A DNA stretch of 64,000 nt from the NCBI RefSeq assembly GCF_021513215.1, contig NZ_CP090975.1, positions 48,501 to 112,500 of the forward strand, in the 5' to 3' direction. The notes beneath the pieces were generated by a model. The model did not search any database, was not told the DNA's origin, and worked only from the letters and a program-made list of their open reading frames with translations. Positions 45,835 to 55,500 of this stretch are shown piece by piece (within the stretch, counting starts at the first letter, position 1; each line of letters opens with the position of its first letter). The position numbers and the translations under genes were made by a program. Origin of the DNA: Suttonella sp. R2A3. GTDB lineage: Bacteria; Pseudomonadota; Gammaproteobacteria; Cardiobacteriales; Cardiobacteriaceae.

Positions 45835-46632
45835 ATGAGACCTGCTGCGCTTGTCGATATTGGTTGTAATCTAACCAGCCCACGTTTAATGCGCGATCTC
45901 GATCGTGTGTTGCGTGAGGCGCGCGCAGCGGGTGTTACCCAACAGGTTCTCACCGGAACCGATCCGACAAGTAATGCAGCGTCACTAGAACTCGCCGAGC
46001 AACACGCCGATTTATTCGCCACAGCTGGGCATCATCCCCATCATGCCAACGATTGGCAGCCAAATTCTCATCCGGCCGCTTTACAAGCCATCGCGCGTAT
46101 GGATCGTGTGGTGGCGGTTGGCGAAATGGGATTAGACTATCACCGTAATTTCGCTAAACCCGTCAATCAGCGGCGCTGTTTTCGCGATCAACTGGCTGTG
46201 GCGGCGACGGTGGGTAAGCCGGTGTTTTTACACGAGCGTGATGCGTATGAGGATTTTATTGCCATCTTGCGGCCGATGTTACCTGAGTTACCGGGCGCGG
46301 TGTGGCATTGTTTTACCGGCAGTAGTGAAGCGCTGGAAACGGTGCTTGATTTAGGGCTGTATATTGGCATTACCGGTTGGATTTGTGATCCGGTTCGAGG
46401 TGAGGCGCTTCGTGAGCAGGTTAAAGTCATCCCAGATGATCGGCTGATGGTTGAAACTGACGCACCGTATTTGACCCCAAAAACCTTACAGCCCACGCCA
46501 CGCACCAACGAACCGAAATATCTTGGAGAAGTGGTGAGCATGCTTGCCCAATGCCGTGGGCAAACGCCTGAGCATATTGCCTCAATAACGACCACGAATG
46601 CGCGCCAGTTTTTTGGCTTAAATGCTCAGTAA
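45835..46632 (+). CDS. tatD: TatD-family metal-dependent DNase
   Basis: TIM-barrel hydrolase with 3'-5' exonuclease activity in TatD proteins. The opening DIGCNLTSP matches TatD itself rather than the YcfH and YjjV paralogues, which have a DxHxH motif. Other metal positions appear in AGHHPHHA, GEMGLDYHRN, VFLHERDA, WHCFTGS and VETDAPYLTP. 265 residues. It follows lysS after six bases and is convergent with folB, with only six bases between stops. Confidence 0.93.
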   Translation: MRPAALVDIGCNLTSPRLMRDLDRVLREARAAGVTQQVLTGTDPTSNAASLELAEQHADLFATAGHHPHHANDWQPNSHPAALQAIARMDRVVAVGEMGLDYHRNFAKPVNQRRCFRDQLAVAATVGKPVFLHERDAYEDFIAILRPMLPELPGAVWHCFTGSSEALETVLDLGLYIGITGWICDPVRGEALREQVKVIPDDRLMVETDAPYLTPKTLQPTPRTNEPKYLGEVVSMLAQCRGQTPEHIASITTTNARQFFGLNAQ

Positions 46633-46638
46633 GCTGTC

Positions 46639-46995
46639 TTATGGTCGTTGACGCTGCAGGCGTATGCCGAGCTCACGCGTAGCGGCAATCGCACCAGGTT
46701 TTTTGATAGTGAGTGTGATCGTGGTTGCTGGATACGCAGCAAATACACTATTGATCAGCGCGCTAGCAAACGCTTCGAGTAGGCCAAATTCTGCCTGATC
46801 GGCAAAGGCTGCAATGTGATCAGCCACAGCTGCGTAGTTAATCGCATCGCTAACCTTATCGCTGGCTGCAGCGGCACTAAAATCGGTGGCTAATTCAATA
46901 TCAATAATCAAACGTTGTTTGCGTACGCGCTCGTGAGGCAGTACGCCGATTAGTGTATCAATGTGTAGTTGTTCAATGAAAATACAATCGTTCAT
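46639..46995 (-). CDS. folB: dihydroneopterin aldolase
   Basis: Folate pathway enzyme that converts dihydroneopterin to 6-hydroxymethyl-dihydropterin. 118 residues from the ATG at 46995, which has AGGA eight bases upstream; a TTG two codons earlier is rejected. IEQLHIDTLIGVLPHERVRKQ, the substrate Glu/Tyr region DAINYAAVAD and the C-terminal VTLTIKKPGAI-type stretch are typical (here TLTIKKPGAI). It is divergent from plsY, as in many gammaproteobacteria. Confidence 0.94.
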   Translation of the reverse strand: MNDCIFIEQLHIDTLIGVLPHERVRKQRLIIDIELATDFSAAAASDKVSDAINYAAVADHIAAFADQAEFGLLEAFASALINSVFAAYPATTITLTIKKPGAIAATRELGIRLQRQRP

Positions 46996-47047
46996 GGTCA
47001 AATCCTATAAAATAGGTTGTTTATGATAACGTTGTTTGCTGTCAAAT

Positions 47048-47056
47048 TGGTATGAT
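47048..47056 (+). promoter_or_regulatory. candidate plsY promoter, extended -10
   Basis: TGG-TATGAT matches an extended -10 element and lies 30 bases before the plsY ATG. No consensus -35 is seen at the usual distance, which an extended -10 can tolerate. Confidence 0.4.
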
Positions 47057-47086
47057 GAGCACACAAAATCCACAGAGGAAAAGCTT

Positions 47087-47689
47087 ATGAGTTTTATTAT
47101 CGCGCTACTGGCGGGAATATTTGGTTATTTATGTGGATCGCTGTCTTCGGCTGTGATTGTCTGTAAATTATTTGGCCTGCCCGATCCGCGCACGCAAGGC
47201 TCAGGCAACCCTGGGGCAACTAATGTGATGCGTGTTGGTGGCAAATTGCCGGCAATCATTACCTTGGTCGGTGACCTATTGAAAGGTTTGTTGCCTGTAC
47301 TTTTGGTTAAGCTACTTTGGCCAGAAGCCGAAATGGCCTGGTTACTGGTTGGCTTGGGGGCATTTATCGGGCATTTATGGCCGGTGTTTTTCGCATTTCA
47401 AGGCGGCAAAGGGGTGGCGACCGCGATTGGCGTGCTACTGGCCTGGCATGTTTGGCTGGCGCTAAGCTGTATTGCGATCTGGTTAGCGGTGTTTCTCTGG
47501 ACACGCGTTTCTTCACTTTCAGCGCTGATTGCTGCTTTTTGCGCACCGTGGCTCGCTTTTTTTATGATGAATGACAAACAACAGCCGATGATGGTGCTCG
47601 CGATGGTCGCACTACTCATTTATCGCCATCGAGAAAATATTGCGCGTCTGCGCAGCGGTGAAGAAGCGGCGTTTAAGCGTAAATCTTAA
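47087..47689 (+). CDS. plsY: PlsY, glycerol-3-phosphate acyltransferase
   Basis: Inner-membrane acyl-phosphate-dependent acyltransferase that starts phospholipid synthesis. 200 residues, five or so membrane segments. SGNPGATNVMR and the FQGGKGVATAIGVLL stretch are the conserved PlsY loops. The ATG at 47087 has AGAGGAAA upstream; the open frame back to 47036 has no ribosome site. lpxK begins on the last base of its stop. Confidence 0.97.
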   Translation: MSFIIALLAGIFGYLCGSLSSAVIVCKLFGLPDPRTQGSGNPGATNVMRVGGKLPAIITLVGDLLKGLLPVLLVKLLWPEAEMAWLLVGLGAFIGHLWPVFFAFQGGKGVATAIGVLLAWHVWLALSCIAIWLAVFLWTRVSSLSALIAAFCAPWLAFFMMNDKQQPMMVLAMVALLIYRHRENIARLRSGEEAAFKRKS

Positions 47690-48678
47690 TGCAAGCGGTT
47701 CCGCAGTGGTGGCGAGAACGACGCTGGCAGTCCTGGATACTATTACCCCTTTCTTGGATTTTTGGCGGCGTTGTACGTATTCGCGCTTGGCTATACCGGG
47801 CTGGGGTTCTTAAGCGCTATCGCGCATCTGCCTGTGTGGTGGTGATTGGCAATATTACCGTCGGTGGTAATAATAAATCGCCATTGGTGATCGCTTTAGC
47901 ACGGGCGTTAAAAGCGCGCGGTGTGGCGTGTGTGGTGATTAGTCGCGGTTATGGCGGGAATCAGCAGGGCGTTGCGCAAGTACGTACTGACTCAACGGCC
48001 GCACAAGTGGGTGATGAACCGGTGATGATTGCCGAGCAAAGTGGGGTGCCAGTTTTTGTTGGGCGACGTCGCGCACAAGTAGCAGCAGCTGTGATGGCTG
48101 CTTATCCCGAGACACAAGTGATTATTAGCGATGATGGCCTGCAGCATTACGCGTTAGCGCGGGATATCGAGTGGGTGGTCGCTGCAACAGATTTTGTCTT
48201 TGGTAATCGTTTTTTGCTGCCGGCAGGGCCATTACGTGAGCCTGTATCGCGTTTGTCTTCTGTCGATGCATTATTATCCACTAAATCAATCAACGCACCA
48301 GTCTCAGTTCGCCAAATTCAGTTCATGAGTCAGGCACAAGGCGCTGTACATCTGTTATCTGGTGAAAACATAGCGTTACAGACGTTGGCTGATGCACAAC
48401 CACTGTATTTAATTTCAGCGATTGCACGACCTGAGCGTTTGTTCGCGAGTATTGCCGCGCAGGGGGGCACACTTGCTGATTACCGGTTTTTCCCCGATCA
48501 TGCGCCATTAGCAGCAGAAGTTGCGGATTTTGCGGCTGACGGGATTATTTTGATGACTGCTAAAGATGCGGTAAAAATTACCGAGTGGCCTAAAGAATTG
48601 CGTGAGCGGGTATATGTGCTTGATTATACAATACAGATTCCACATGAATTAATAGCAGATATTGAGGAGCGGATATGA
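47689..48678 (+). CDS. lpxK: LpxK, tetraacyldisaccharide 4'-kinase
   Basis: Membrane-associated kinase that makes lipid IVA. 329 residues match the family length. Recognisable are VIGNITVGG, ISRGYGG, GDEPVMIA, and DDGLQHYALARD with the catalytic Asp/His pair. The Walker A loop reads GGNNKSP at 59-65 where most family members have GGxGKTP, so the last glycine is replaced by Asn. msbA, usual upstream, is absent; plsY and a phosphodiesterase flank it with overlapping starts. Confidence 0.94.
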   Translation: MQAVPQWWRERRWQSWILLPLSWIFGGVVRIRAWLYRAGVLKRYRASACVVVIGNITVGGNNKSPLVIALARALKARGVACVVISRGYGGNQQGVAQVRTDSTAAQVGDEPVMIAEQSGVPVFVGRRRAQVAAAVMAAYPETQVIISDDGLQHYALARDIEWVVAATDFVFGNRFLLPAGPLREPVSRLSSVDALLSTKSINAPVSVRQIQFMSQAQGAVHLLSGENIALQTLADAQPLYLISAIARPERLFASIAAQGGTLADYRFFPDHAPLAAEVADFAADGIILMTAKDAVKITEWPKELRERVYVLDYTIQIPHELIADIEERI

Positions 48679-49379
48679 GTCAGTGGATTGCCCACCGTGG
48701 TTTATCAGCGGTAGCGCCTGAAAATACCTGGGCGGCGTTTGAATTGGCCTGGGCGCATGATTGTGATGGCATCGAGCTCGATGTACAGGTAAGTCGTGAT
48801 GGGGTGGTGTATGTTCATCATGATGAATCATTGCTGCGTACTGCTGGCCAAGATCTAAACCTTGCTGACAGCGATGCTGTAACGCTTGATACGGCTGATG
48901 TCGGCAGTTGGTTTGCCCCAGAGTTTGCTGGTCAACGACTGCCACGGCTTGCTGAAGTGATTGCGATGATGCCGGTGGGCAAAATCATCCAAGTAGAAAT
49001 TAAACCCGATGTGGAGAATCTAGCGGCGATTGCCAAGGTGCTAAACGAGGCGCGCCGCGATGTAACGATTTATATGATCAGCTTTAACCAACAGGTATTG
49101 TGTAAATTGGCGGCATTGGTGCCGGATTTACCAACACTTTGGGTCATTGATGAGGCGGAAGCACGTACCGCTACGGTATTTGAATTGGCCAAAGAGCAGC
49201 GCTTTAGCGGGATTGATGTCAATGAGGTGGTGGTTGATCAAGATTATGTCCACAATGCTCATGCCCATGGGCTGATACTCGGGGTTTGGACGGTCAATGA
49301 TGCGTCACGTAAACACACGCTTGCCACGTTTGGCGTTGATATGATCGCCAGCGATAACGCACACCAACAGGGGTCATAA
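48675..49379 (+). CDS. glycerophosphodiester phosphodiesterase
   Basis: 234 residues of the GDPD fold, cytoplasmic since no signal is seen. Catalytic elements: AHRGLSAVAPENT at the start (His and Arg), GIELDVQVSRDGV (metal Glu and Asp), HHDESLLRTA (general acid), and QVEIKPDV. It probably hydrolyses glycerophosphodiesters to glycerol-3-phosphate, resembling UgpQ. The ATG overlaps the lpxK stop by four bases. The context with plsY, which consumes glycerol-3-phosphate, suggests lipid-backbone recycling. Confidence 0.88.
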   Translation: MSQWIAHRGLSAVAPENTWAAFELAWAHDCDGIELDVQVSRDGVVYVHHDESLLRTAGQDLNLADSDAVTLDTADVGSWFAPEFAGQRLPRLAEVIAMMPVGKIIQVEIKPDVENLAAIAKVLNEARRDVTIYMISFNQQVLCKLAALVPDLPTLWVIDEAEARTATVFELAKEQRFSGIDVNEVVVDQDYVHNAHAHGLILGVWTVNDASRKHTLATFGVDMIASDNAHQQGS

Positions 49380-50321
49380 ATGCCTGCAATGCTCGATGAA
49401 GGATTACGACAACGATTTGATCGGGCTGTCACGCAAATCAATCAAATCGTGGTCGGTAAAGAAACGGTGGTTCGTTTATCGTTAGTCTGTTTACTCGCGC
49501 GCGGTCATCTTCTGCTTGAAGACTTACCCGGTTCAGGGAAAACAACTTTAGCTAAGGCCTTCGCTGCAACGCTTGGTCTGGATTTTCGCCGTATTCAGTT
49601 TACCGCAGATTTATTGCCTGCAGATGTGTTGGGTTTTTCGATGATGCAAACCCATACCCAAGAACTACGCTTTTACCGCGGACCGGTTTTTACCCAACTC
49701 TTACTCGCTGACGAGATTAACCGTGCATCGCCAAAAAGCCAATCAGCGTTACTTGAAGCGATGGAAGAGCGGCAAATCAGTATCGATCATGAAACGCACG
49801 CGCTTGACCCGCTGTTTTTTGTCATCGCCACGCAAAACCCACGTGAACAGGTTGGGACGTTTGCTTTACCAGAATCACAAATTGATCGGTTTTTGATGCG
49901 CTTGAGCTTAGGTTATCCTGAGGCCGACAGCGAGACAGCGATTTTACGGGGCCAGCCAAGAACGGCGATGCTCGCTGATAGGCAAGCGCAACTCTCAGCA
50001 CAGGATATTTTGGCGTTGCAGGAAGCCGCGCAAACGGTATTTGTATCGCAAGCCGTGGCACAGTATGTGCAGCATCTATTAGCCTACACACGCCAACAAT
50101 CAGTTTTTAGGCACGGGTTGTCGACCCGCGCTGGCTTGGCGCTGATTGCTGCAGCCCAAGCTTATGCGTTGATTGGCGGGGAACAGGCAGTCTTCCCGCA
50201 ACATATTCAAGCGGTATTTTTTGGCGTTGCCTGGCATCGCCTGCACGGCCATGAGCACGACAATATGCAACATCAAGAGCATCTTCAACGTGTGCTCGAT
50301 GAGGTAGCAGTGCCGTTATAG
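49380..50321 (+). CDS. MoxR-family AAA+ ATPase
   Basis: 313 residues starting on the base after the phosphodiesterase stop. Walker A LEDLPGSGKTTLAKA, Walker B LLADEINRASPKSQSALLEAMEE, sensor-1 FVIATQNPREQVG and sensor-2 region are complete. MoxR proteins act as chaperones for metal or cofactor insertion or for envelope proteins and normally neighbour DUF58 and von Willebrand A genes. None is next to it here. The following gene is convergent. Its partner and target are unknown. Confidence 0.9.
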   Translation: MPAMLDEGLRQRFDRAVTQINQIVVGKETVVRLSLVCLLARGHLLLEDLPGSGKTTLAKAFAATLGLDFRRIQFTADLLPADVLGFSMMQTHTQELRFYRGPVFTQLLLADEINRASPKSQSALLEAMEERQISIDHETHALDPLFFVIATQNPREQVGTFALPESQIDRFLMRLSLGYPEADSETAILRGQPRTAMLADRQAQLSAQDILALQEAAQTVFVSQAVAQYVQHLLAYTRQQSVFRHGLSTRAGLALIAAAQAYALIGGEQAVFPQHIQAVFFGVAWHRLHGHEHDNMQHQEHLQRVLDEVAVPL

Positions 50322-50322
50322 T

Positions 50323-51117
50323 TTAACGGTATTGGCGGGGTTTGAATGTCGCGTCTTTACCTTGACCTTTGCGCACGGCAATCCGTTGGTTTTTGCCCAA
50401 CAGCAATTTTATTTGCCACCATTTTTCGCGATATAAGGCCAGGCGTGATGCGCCTAACATGCCTTTAATGACCCGTTTGCTACCAAGCAGCGCATCGGGA
50501 GAGCGTTGTGCCCATTCTTTGGCCAATCGTTGGGCCGCTATGTAGGGCGTACCATTAAGTTCTTGTGCAAAACCAGCCGATACAGCATGTTCGCCGCTAA
50601 ATAATCGTGCGCTGTAGGTTGCATCGAGTAAAGTGGATTGATGGATTTTACCCAAAGCAGTGACGCTAATCCCCATGTCCGGAACAATCCCCCAATGTGC
50701 TTCACGTACCGACCACTCGCTATCAGCGGTGGCAATCACATAATCAGCAGCAAGTGCTAATTGTGTGCCCGCACCAAGACAATGACCTTCCACAGCAGCA
50801 ATAACCGGGATTGGTAACTTATGCCACGCCAAACACGCTGCTTGGAATAGGCTCAACCCTGGCTTGAGTAATTGCCAGACAATCCAGCTTTTTGAAGCTT
50901 GGTTGAGATCGCTTAGATCAATACCACTACAAAAAGTTACCCCATCACCACGCAAGATAACCGCGCGAATCGAGCGGTTTTGTTTAAGCTGATTAGCCGC
51001 ACGAACCAATTCGCGCATCATCGTAAAACTCATCGCATTTTTGGTTTTAGGGCGCGATAGGGTGAGGGTGGCAATGCCGTCGTTTTGAGTGAGTTCTAAT
51101 GTGCTAAATGTGTTCAT
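50323..51117 (-). CDS. crotonase / enoyl-CoA hydratase family protein
   Basis: 264 residues of the crotonase fold. RGDGVTFCSGIDLSDL supplies the first oxyanion-hole amide and EGHCLGAGTQLALAADYVIA the second; the active-site segment is SVREAHWGIVPDMG. The PDMG motif, with Asp instead of the hydratase Glu pattern, recalls dienoyl-CoA isomerase-type members. Exact reaction unsure. It is 24 bases after fadH on the same strand, so the pair probably process unsaturated fatty acyl-CoAs. It converges with moxR with one base between stops. Confidence 0.85.
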   Translation of the reverse strand: MNTFSTLELTQNDGIATLTLSRPKTKNAMSFTMMRELVRAANQLKQNRSIRAVILRGDGVTFCSGIDLSDLNQASKSWIVWQLLKPGLSLFQAACLAWHKLPIPVIAAVEGHCLGAGTQLALAADYVIATADSEWSVREAHWGIVPDMGISVTALGKIHQSTLLDATYSARLFSGEHAVSAGFAQELNGTPYIAAQRLAKEWAQRSPDALLGSKRVIKGMLGASRLALYREKWWQIKLLLGKNQRIAVRKGQGKDATFKPRQYR

Positions 51118-51141
51118 GGTTGTAGCGTGTTGTGCGTAAAA

Positions 51142-53199
<2,058 letters not shown>

Positions 53200-53209
53200 T
53201 TATTGGCCC

Positions 53210-53238
53210 ATTCTAGCCGTCAATCAGTTGTTTGAAAA
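53210..53238 (-). promoter_or_regulatory. candidate fadH promoter
   Basis: On the minus strand, TTTTCA and TAGAAT are 17 bases apart, about 32 bases before the fadH ATG. It faces the folE2 promoter in a shared divergent region. Confidence 0.35.
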
Positions 53239-53277
53239 GAATTAGCCTGTAAAGTGTTCGGGTATTAAAAAAACAAA

Positions 53278-53289
53278 ACCATTAATGGT
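53278..53289. promoter_or_regulatory. 12-base palindrome between fadH and folE2
   Basis: ACCATTAATGGT is a perfect inverted repeat between the two divergent promoters. It might be an operator for either gene. It does not match the Zur or FadR consensus as I know them, and a 12-base palindrome can arise by chance. Confidence 0.3.
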
Positions 53290-53341
53290 ATTGCTGAAGA
53301 AAGATTAAGGGATGTTGCTAGGATTATTGCTGGGCGTTGGT

Positions 53342-53347
53342 TATAAT
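53342..53347 (+). promoter_or_regulatory. candidate folE2 promoter -10
   Basis: Perfect TATAAT. If used, transcription begins near 53354, which excludes the upstream ATG at 53346 and supports the folE2 start at 53376. TTGCTA at 53315 is too far for a standard -35. Confidence 0.4.
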
Positions 53348-53375
53348 GCGTCGCATTTTTCATGGGTTAGAACAT

Positions 53376-54173
53376 ATGACACAACATCATTCAATACCTG
53401 ATGTACAAGGTAGCCCCGACGCACGCCATATTGCGATTAATCGTGTGGGTGTGCGTGAAATTCGTGTACCACTTGCGGTACGCAGCGCTCAAGGCGAACA
53501 GCATACCATAGCGTCAGCTGAGCTGACGGTTGCTTTACCACACGAGCAAAAAGGCACGCATATGTCGCGCTTTATTCATCTGCTCAATCACCGTCAGGCG
53601 TTGTCGTCAGAAGATCTGGCCTCACTACATATCGATATGCTCGAATTGCTCGATGCCGAAGAGGCGACCATTGAATTGCGTTTTCCGTTTTTTGTGCGTA
53701 AAACGGCACCGGTGAGCAAAGTCGAAAGCTTACTTGAATACGAAGTATGTTGGGTGGTCGATGGATCACGAGAGGCTTCAGAAACCAGCATTGAGGTTAC
53801 GGTTCCGGTAACAAGCCTCTGTCCGTGTTCGAAAGAAATTTCTAAGTATGGTGCGCATAACCAACGCTCGCATGTGATTATCACGGCTTTGCTTGATCCT
53901 GATCAGCCAATCAGCGAAGAAGAGCTGATTGTGATTGGTGAAGAGAGTGGCTCGTGCCCACTATGGTCAACGCTCAAGCGTCCGGATGAAAAATACGTTA
54001 CTGAACGTGCGTATGAGAATCCCAAATTTGTTGAAGATATTGTGCGTGACGCGGCCGCGATGCTCAATCAAGACGCGCGTGTTAAAGCGTATCGCGTTTC
54101 ATCAGAGAACTTCGAGTCGATCCATAATCATTCAGCCTACGCTGTCATTGAACACGACAAACGCGACGCATGA
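53376..54173 (+). CDS. folE2: GTP cyclohydrolase FolE2 (type IB)
   Basis: Opens the folate pathway (and possibly queuosine), converting GTP to dihydroneopterin triphosphate with relaxed metal needs compared with zinc-dependent FolE. 265 residues from the chosen ATG. NRVGVREIRVP at the start, the catalytic-cysteine motif VTSLCPCSKEIS, GAHNQRSHV and the C-terminal NFESIHNHSAYA define the COG1469 family. trmB overlaps its stop. folB lies 7 kb away. The presence of another FolE elsewhere cannot be excluded. Confidence 0.95.
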   Translation: MTQHHSIPDVQGSPDARHIAINRVGVREIRVPLAVRSAQGEQHTIASAELTVALPHEQKGTHMSRFIHLLNHRQALSSEDLASLHIDMLELLDAEEATIELRFPFFVRKTAPVSKVESLLEYEVCWVVDGSREASETSIEVTVPVTSLCPCSKEISKYGAHNQRSHVIITALLDPDQPISEEELIVIGEESGSCPLWSTLKRPDEKYVTERAYENPKFVEDIVRDAAAMLNQDARVKAYRVSSENFESIHNHSAYAVIEHDKRDA

Positions 54174-54850
54174 CCATTCGTAGTTTTGTCTTACGCCAAG
54201 GTCGGATGACGGCAGGCCAGGAGCGTGCGTTTAGCGATTATTGGCCAAGTTGGGGCATTGATATCACCGCTGAGACAAACCTCAATAGCCGGGCTATTTT
54301 TGGGGATGATCGCGAATTGGTGTTGGAAATTGGTTTTGGCAATGGTGAATCTTTTCTAGATATGGCCGAAGCAGCGCCTGAAAAAGGGTTTATCGGGATT
54401 GAAGTGCATCGTCCTGGTGTGGGGCATGCGCTACTCGGCATTGCTGAACGAGGCCTCACCAATGTTCGCTTGATTTGTCATGACGCTGCAGTGGTGGTGC
54501 GTGATCATATGGCTGATGACACACTCTCGCGTGTGCAGATTTATTTTCCAGATCCGTGGCCAAAGGCGCGGCACCACAAACGCCGGATTATTCAAAAACC
54601 CTTCACCGATTTACTGTATCGTAAGTTACGCACAGGCGGCGAGTTGCACTGCGCAACCGACTGGGAGAATTATGCCGAGTGGATGCAAGAGGTGTTTGCG
54701 AATGAGTCAAAATGGGTTAACCTAGGCGGATCAGATGGATTTGCGCCAAGACCCGAATGGCGACCGCTGACCAAGTTTGAACAACGTGGGCTGAATAAGG
54801 GCCACGGGGTTTGGGATTTACGTTATCAAGCCAATAAAATGGAGTCATAA
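54170..54850 (+). CDS. trmB: tRNA (guanine-46-N7-)-methyltransferase
   Basis: SAM-dependent enzyme that forms m7G46 in the tRNA variable loop. 226 residues. The N-terminal RSFVLRQGRMT, the SAM loop VLEIGFGNGESFL, FPDPWPKARHHKRRI and the C-terminal TKFEQRGLNKGHGVWDL are diagnostic. Its ATG overlaps the folE2 stop by four bases. A GGAG just before its stop serves the next gene. Confidence 0.97.
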   Translation: MTIRSFVLRQGRMTAGQERAFSDYWPSWGIDITAETNLNSRAIFGDDRELVLEIGFGNGESFLDMAEAAPEKGFIGIEVHRPGVGHALLGIAERGLTNVRLICHDAAVVVRDHMADDTLSRVQIYFPDPWPKARHHKRRIIQKPFTDLLYRKLRTGGELHCATDWENYAEWMQEVFANESKWVNLGGSDGFAPRPEWRPLTKFEQRGLNKGHGVWDLRYQANKMES

Positions 54851-54852
54851 AT

Positions 54853-55398
54853 ATGATGAAGAAAACCTTATTGATCGCATCTGGCGCTATGTTGCTTGCG
54901 GCATGTACCACCGGTGGTAGCGATGCTGGCAAAGTAGACATGACCACACCAGAAGCGCAGCAATCGGCTATGGAACAAGCACAACAAGCCTTCCAAAGTG
55001 GTGACAAAGCTGCGGCTATTGCGACATGGGAAGCTGCGGCTAATGCAGGGAATGCTGCTGCGCAACATAATTTGTCAGTGGTGTATCGTACCGGTGATGG
55101 GGTTGGAGCGAATCCTGATAAAGCAATGGGTTGGTTAGCGAAATCTGCTGAGCAAGGCTATGTGCCGGCTGTCTATGATATGGGTAGCTTCTACTTACAA
55201 CAAGGTGATCCAGCACAAGCAGCGCCATTGATGCAAGCAGCTGCCGAACAAGGCTATGCACCAGCGCAATTTAATTTGGGTGTGATGTCTGTTCGTGGCG
55301 ACGGCGTGCAGAAAAATGAAGCAGCGGGTATTCAGCTGATCGAAGCAGCAGCAGCCCAAGGTTTTGAACCGGCAGTTAAAGCGCTGCAAGGTCAATAA
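54853..55398 (+). CDS. Sel1-repeat lipoprotein
   Basis: 181 residues. The signal peptide ends in a lipobox LLAAC (Cys18), so the mature protein is probably outer- or inner-membrane anchored and periplasmic. From about residue 45 to the end, Sel1-like repeats occur: AAQHNLSVVYRTGDGVGAN, AVYDMGSFYLQQGD and APAQFNLGVMSVRGDGVQKN. Sel1 proteins act as adaptors. No known partner can be named. GGAG lies eight bases before the first ATG; a second ATG follows. A strong terminator ends the unit. Confidence 0.85.
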   Translation: MMKKTLLIASGAMLLAACTTGGSDAGKVDMTTPEAQQSAMEQAQQAFQSGDKAAAIATWEAAANAGNAAAQHNLSVVYRTGDGVGANPDKAMGWLAKSAEQGYVPAVYDMGSFYLQQGDPAQAAPLMQAAAEQGYAPAQFNLGVMSVRGDGVQKNEAAGIQLIEAAAAQGFEPAVKALQGQ

Positions 55399-55418
55399 AA
55401 AGCTTCATTAATGATGAG

Positions 55419-55443
55419 AAAGCCGCCTTTTGGCGGCTTTTTT
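55419..55443 (+). terminator. terminator after the Sel1 lipoprotein gene
   Basis: A 9-bp stem (AAAGCCGCC / GGCGGCTTT) with a TTTT loop runs into six T residues, 20 bases after the stop. It ends the folE2-trmB-Sel1 transcript. Confidence 0.92.
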
Positions 55444-55460
55444 GTTGCGCTTAATTTCGT

Positions 55461-55466
55461 TATAAT
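55461..55466 (+). promoter_or_regulatory. candidate miaB promoter -10
   Basis: Perfect TATAAT, 34 bases before the miaB ATG and just after the preceding terminator. The T-run of the terminator sits at the -35 position; no consensus hexamer is clear. Confidence 0.45.
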
Positions 55467-55500
55467 GCTCGGTCGATTTATACCTACAAACCAACACATC

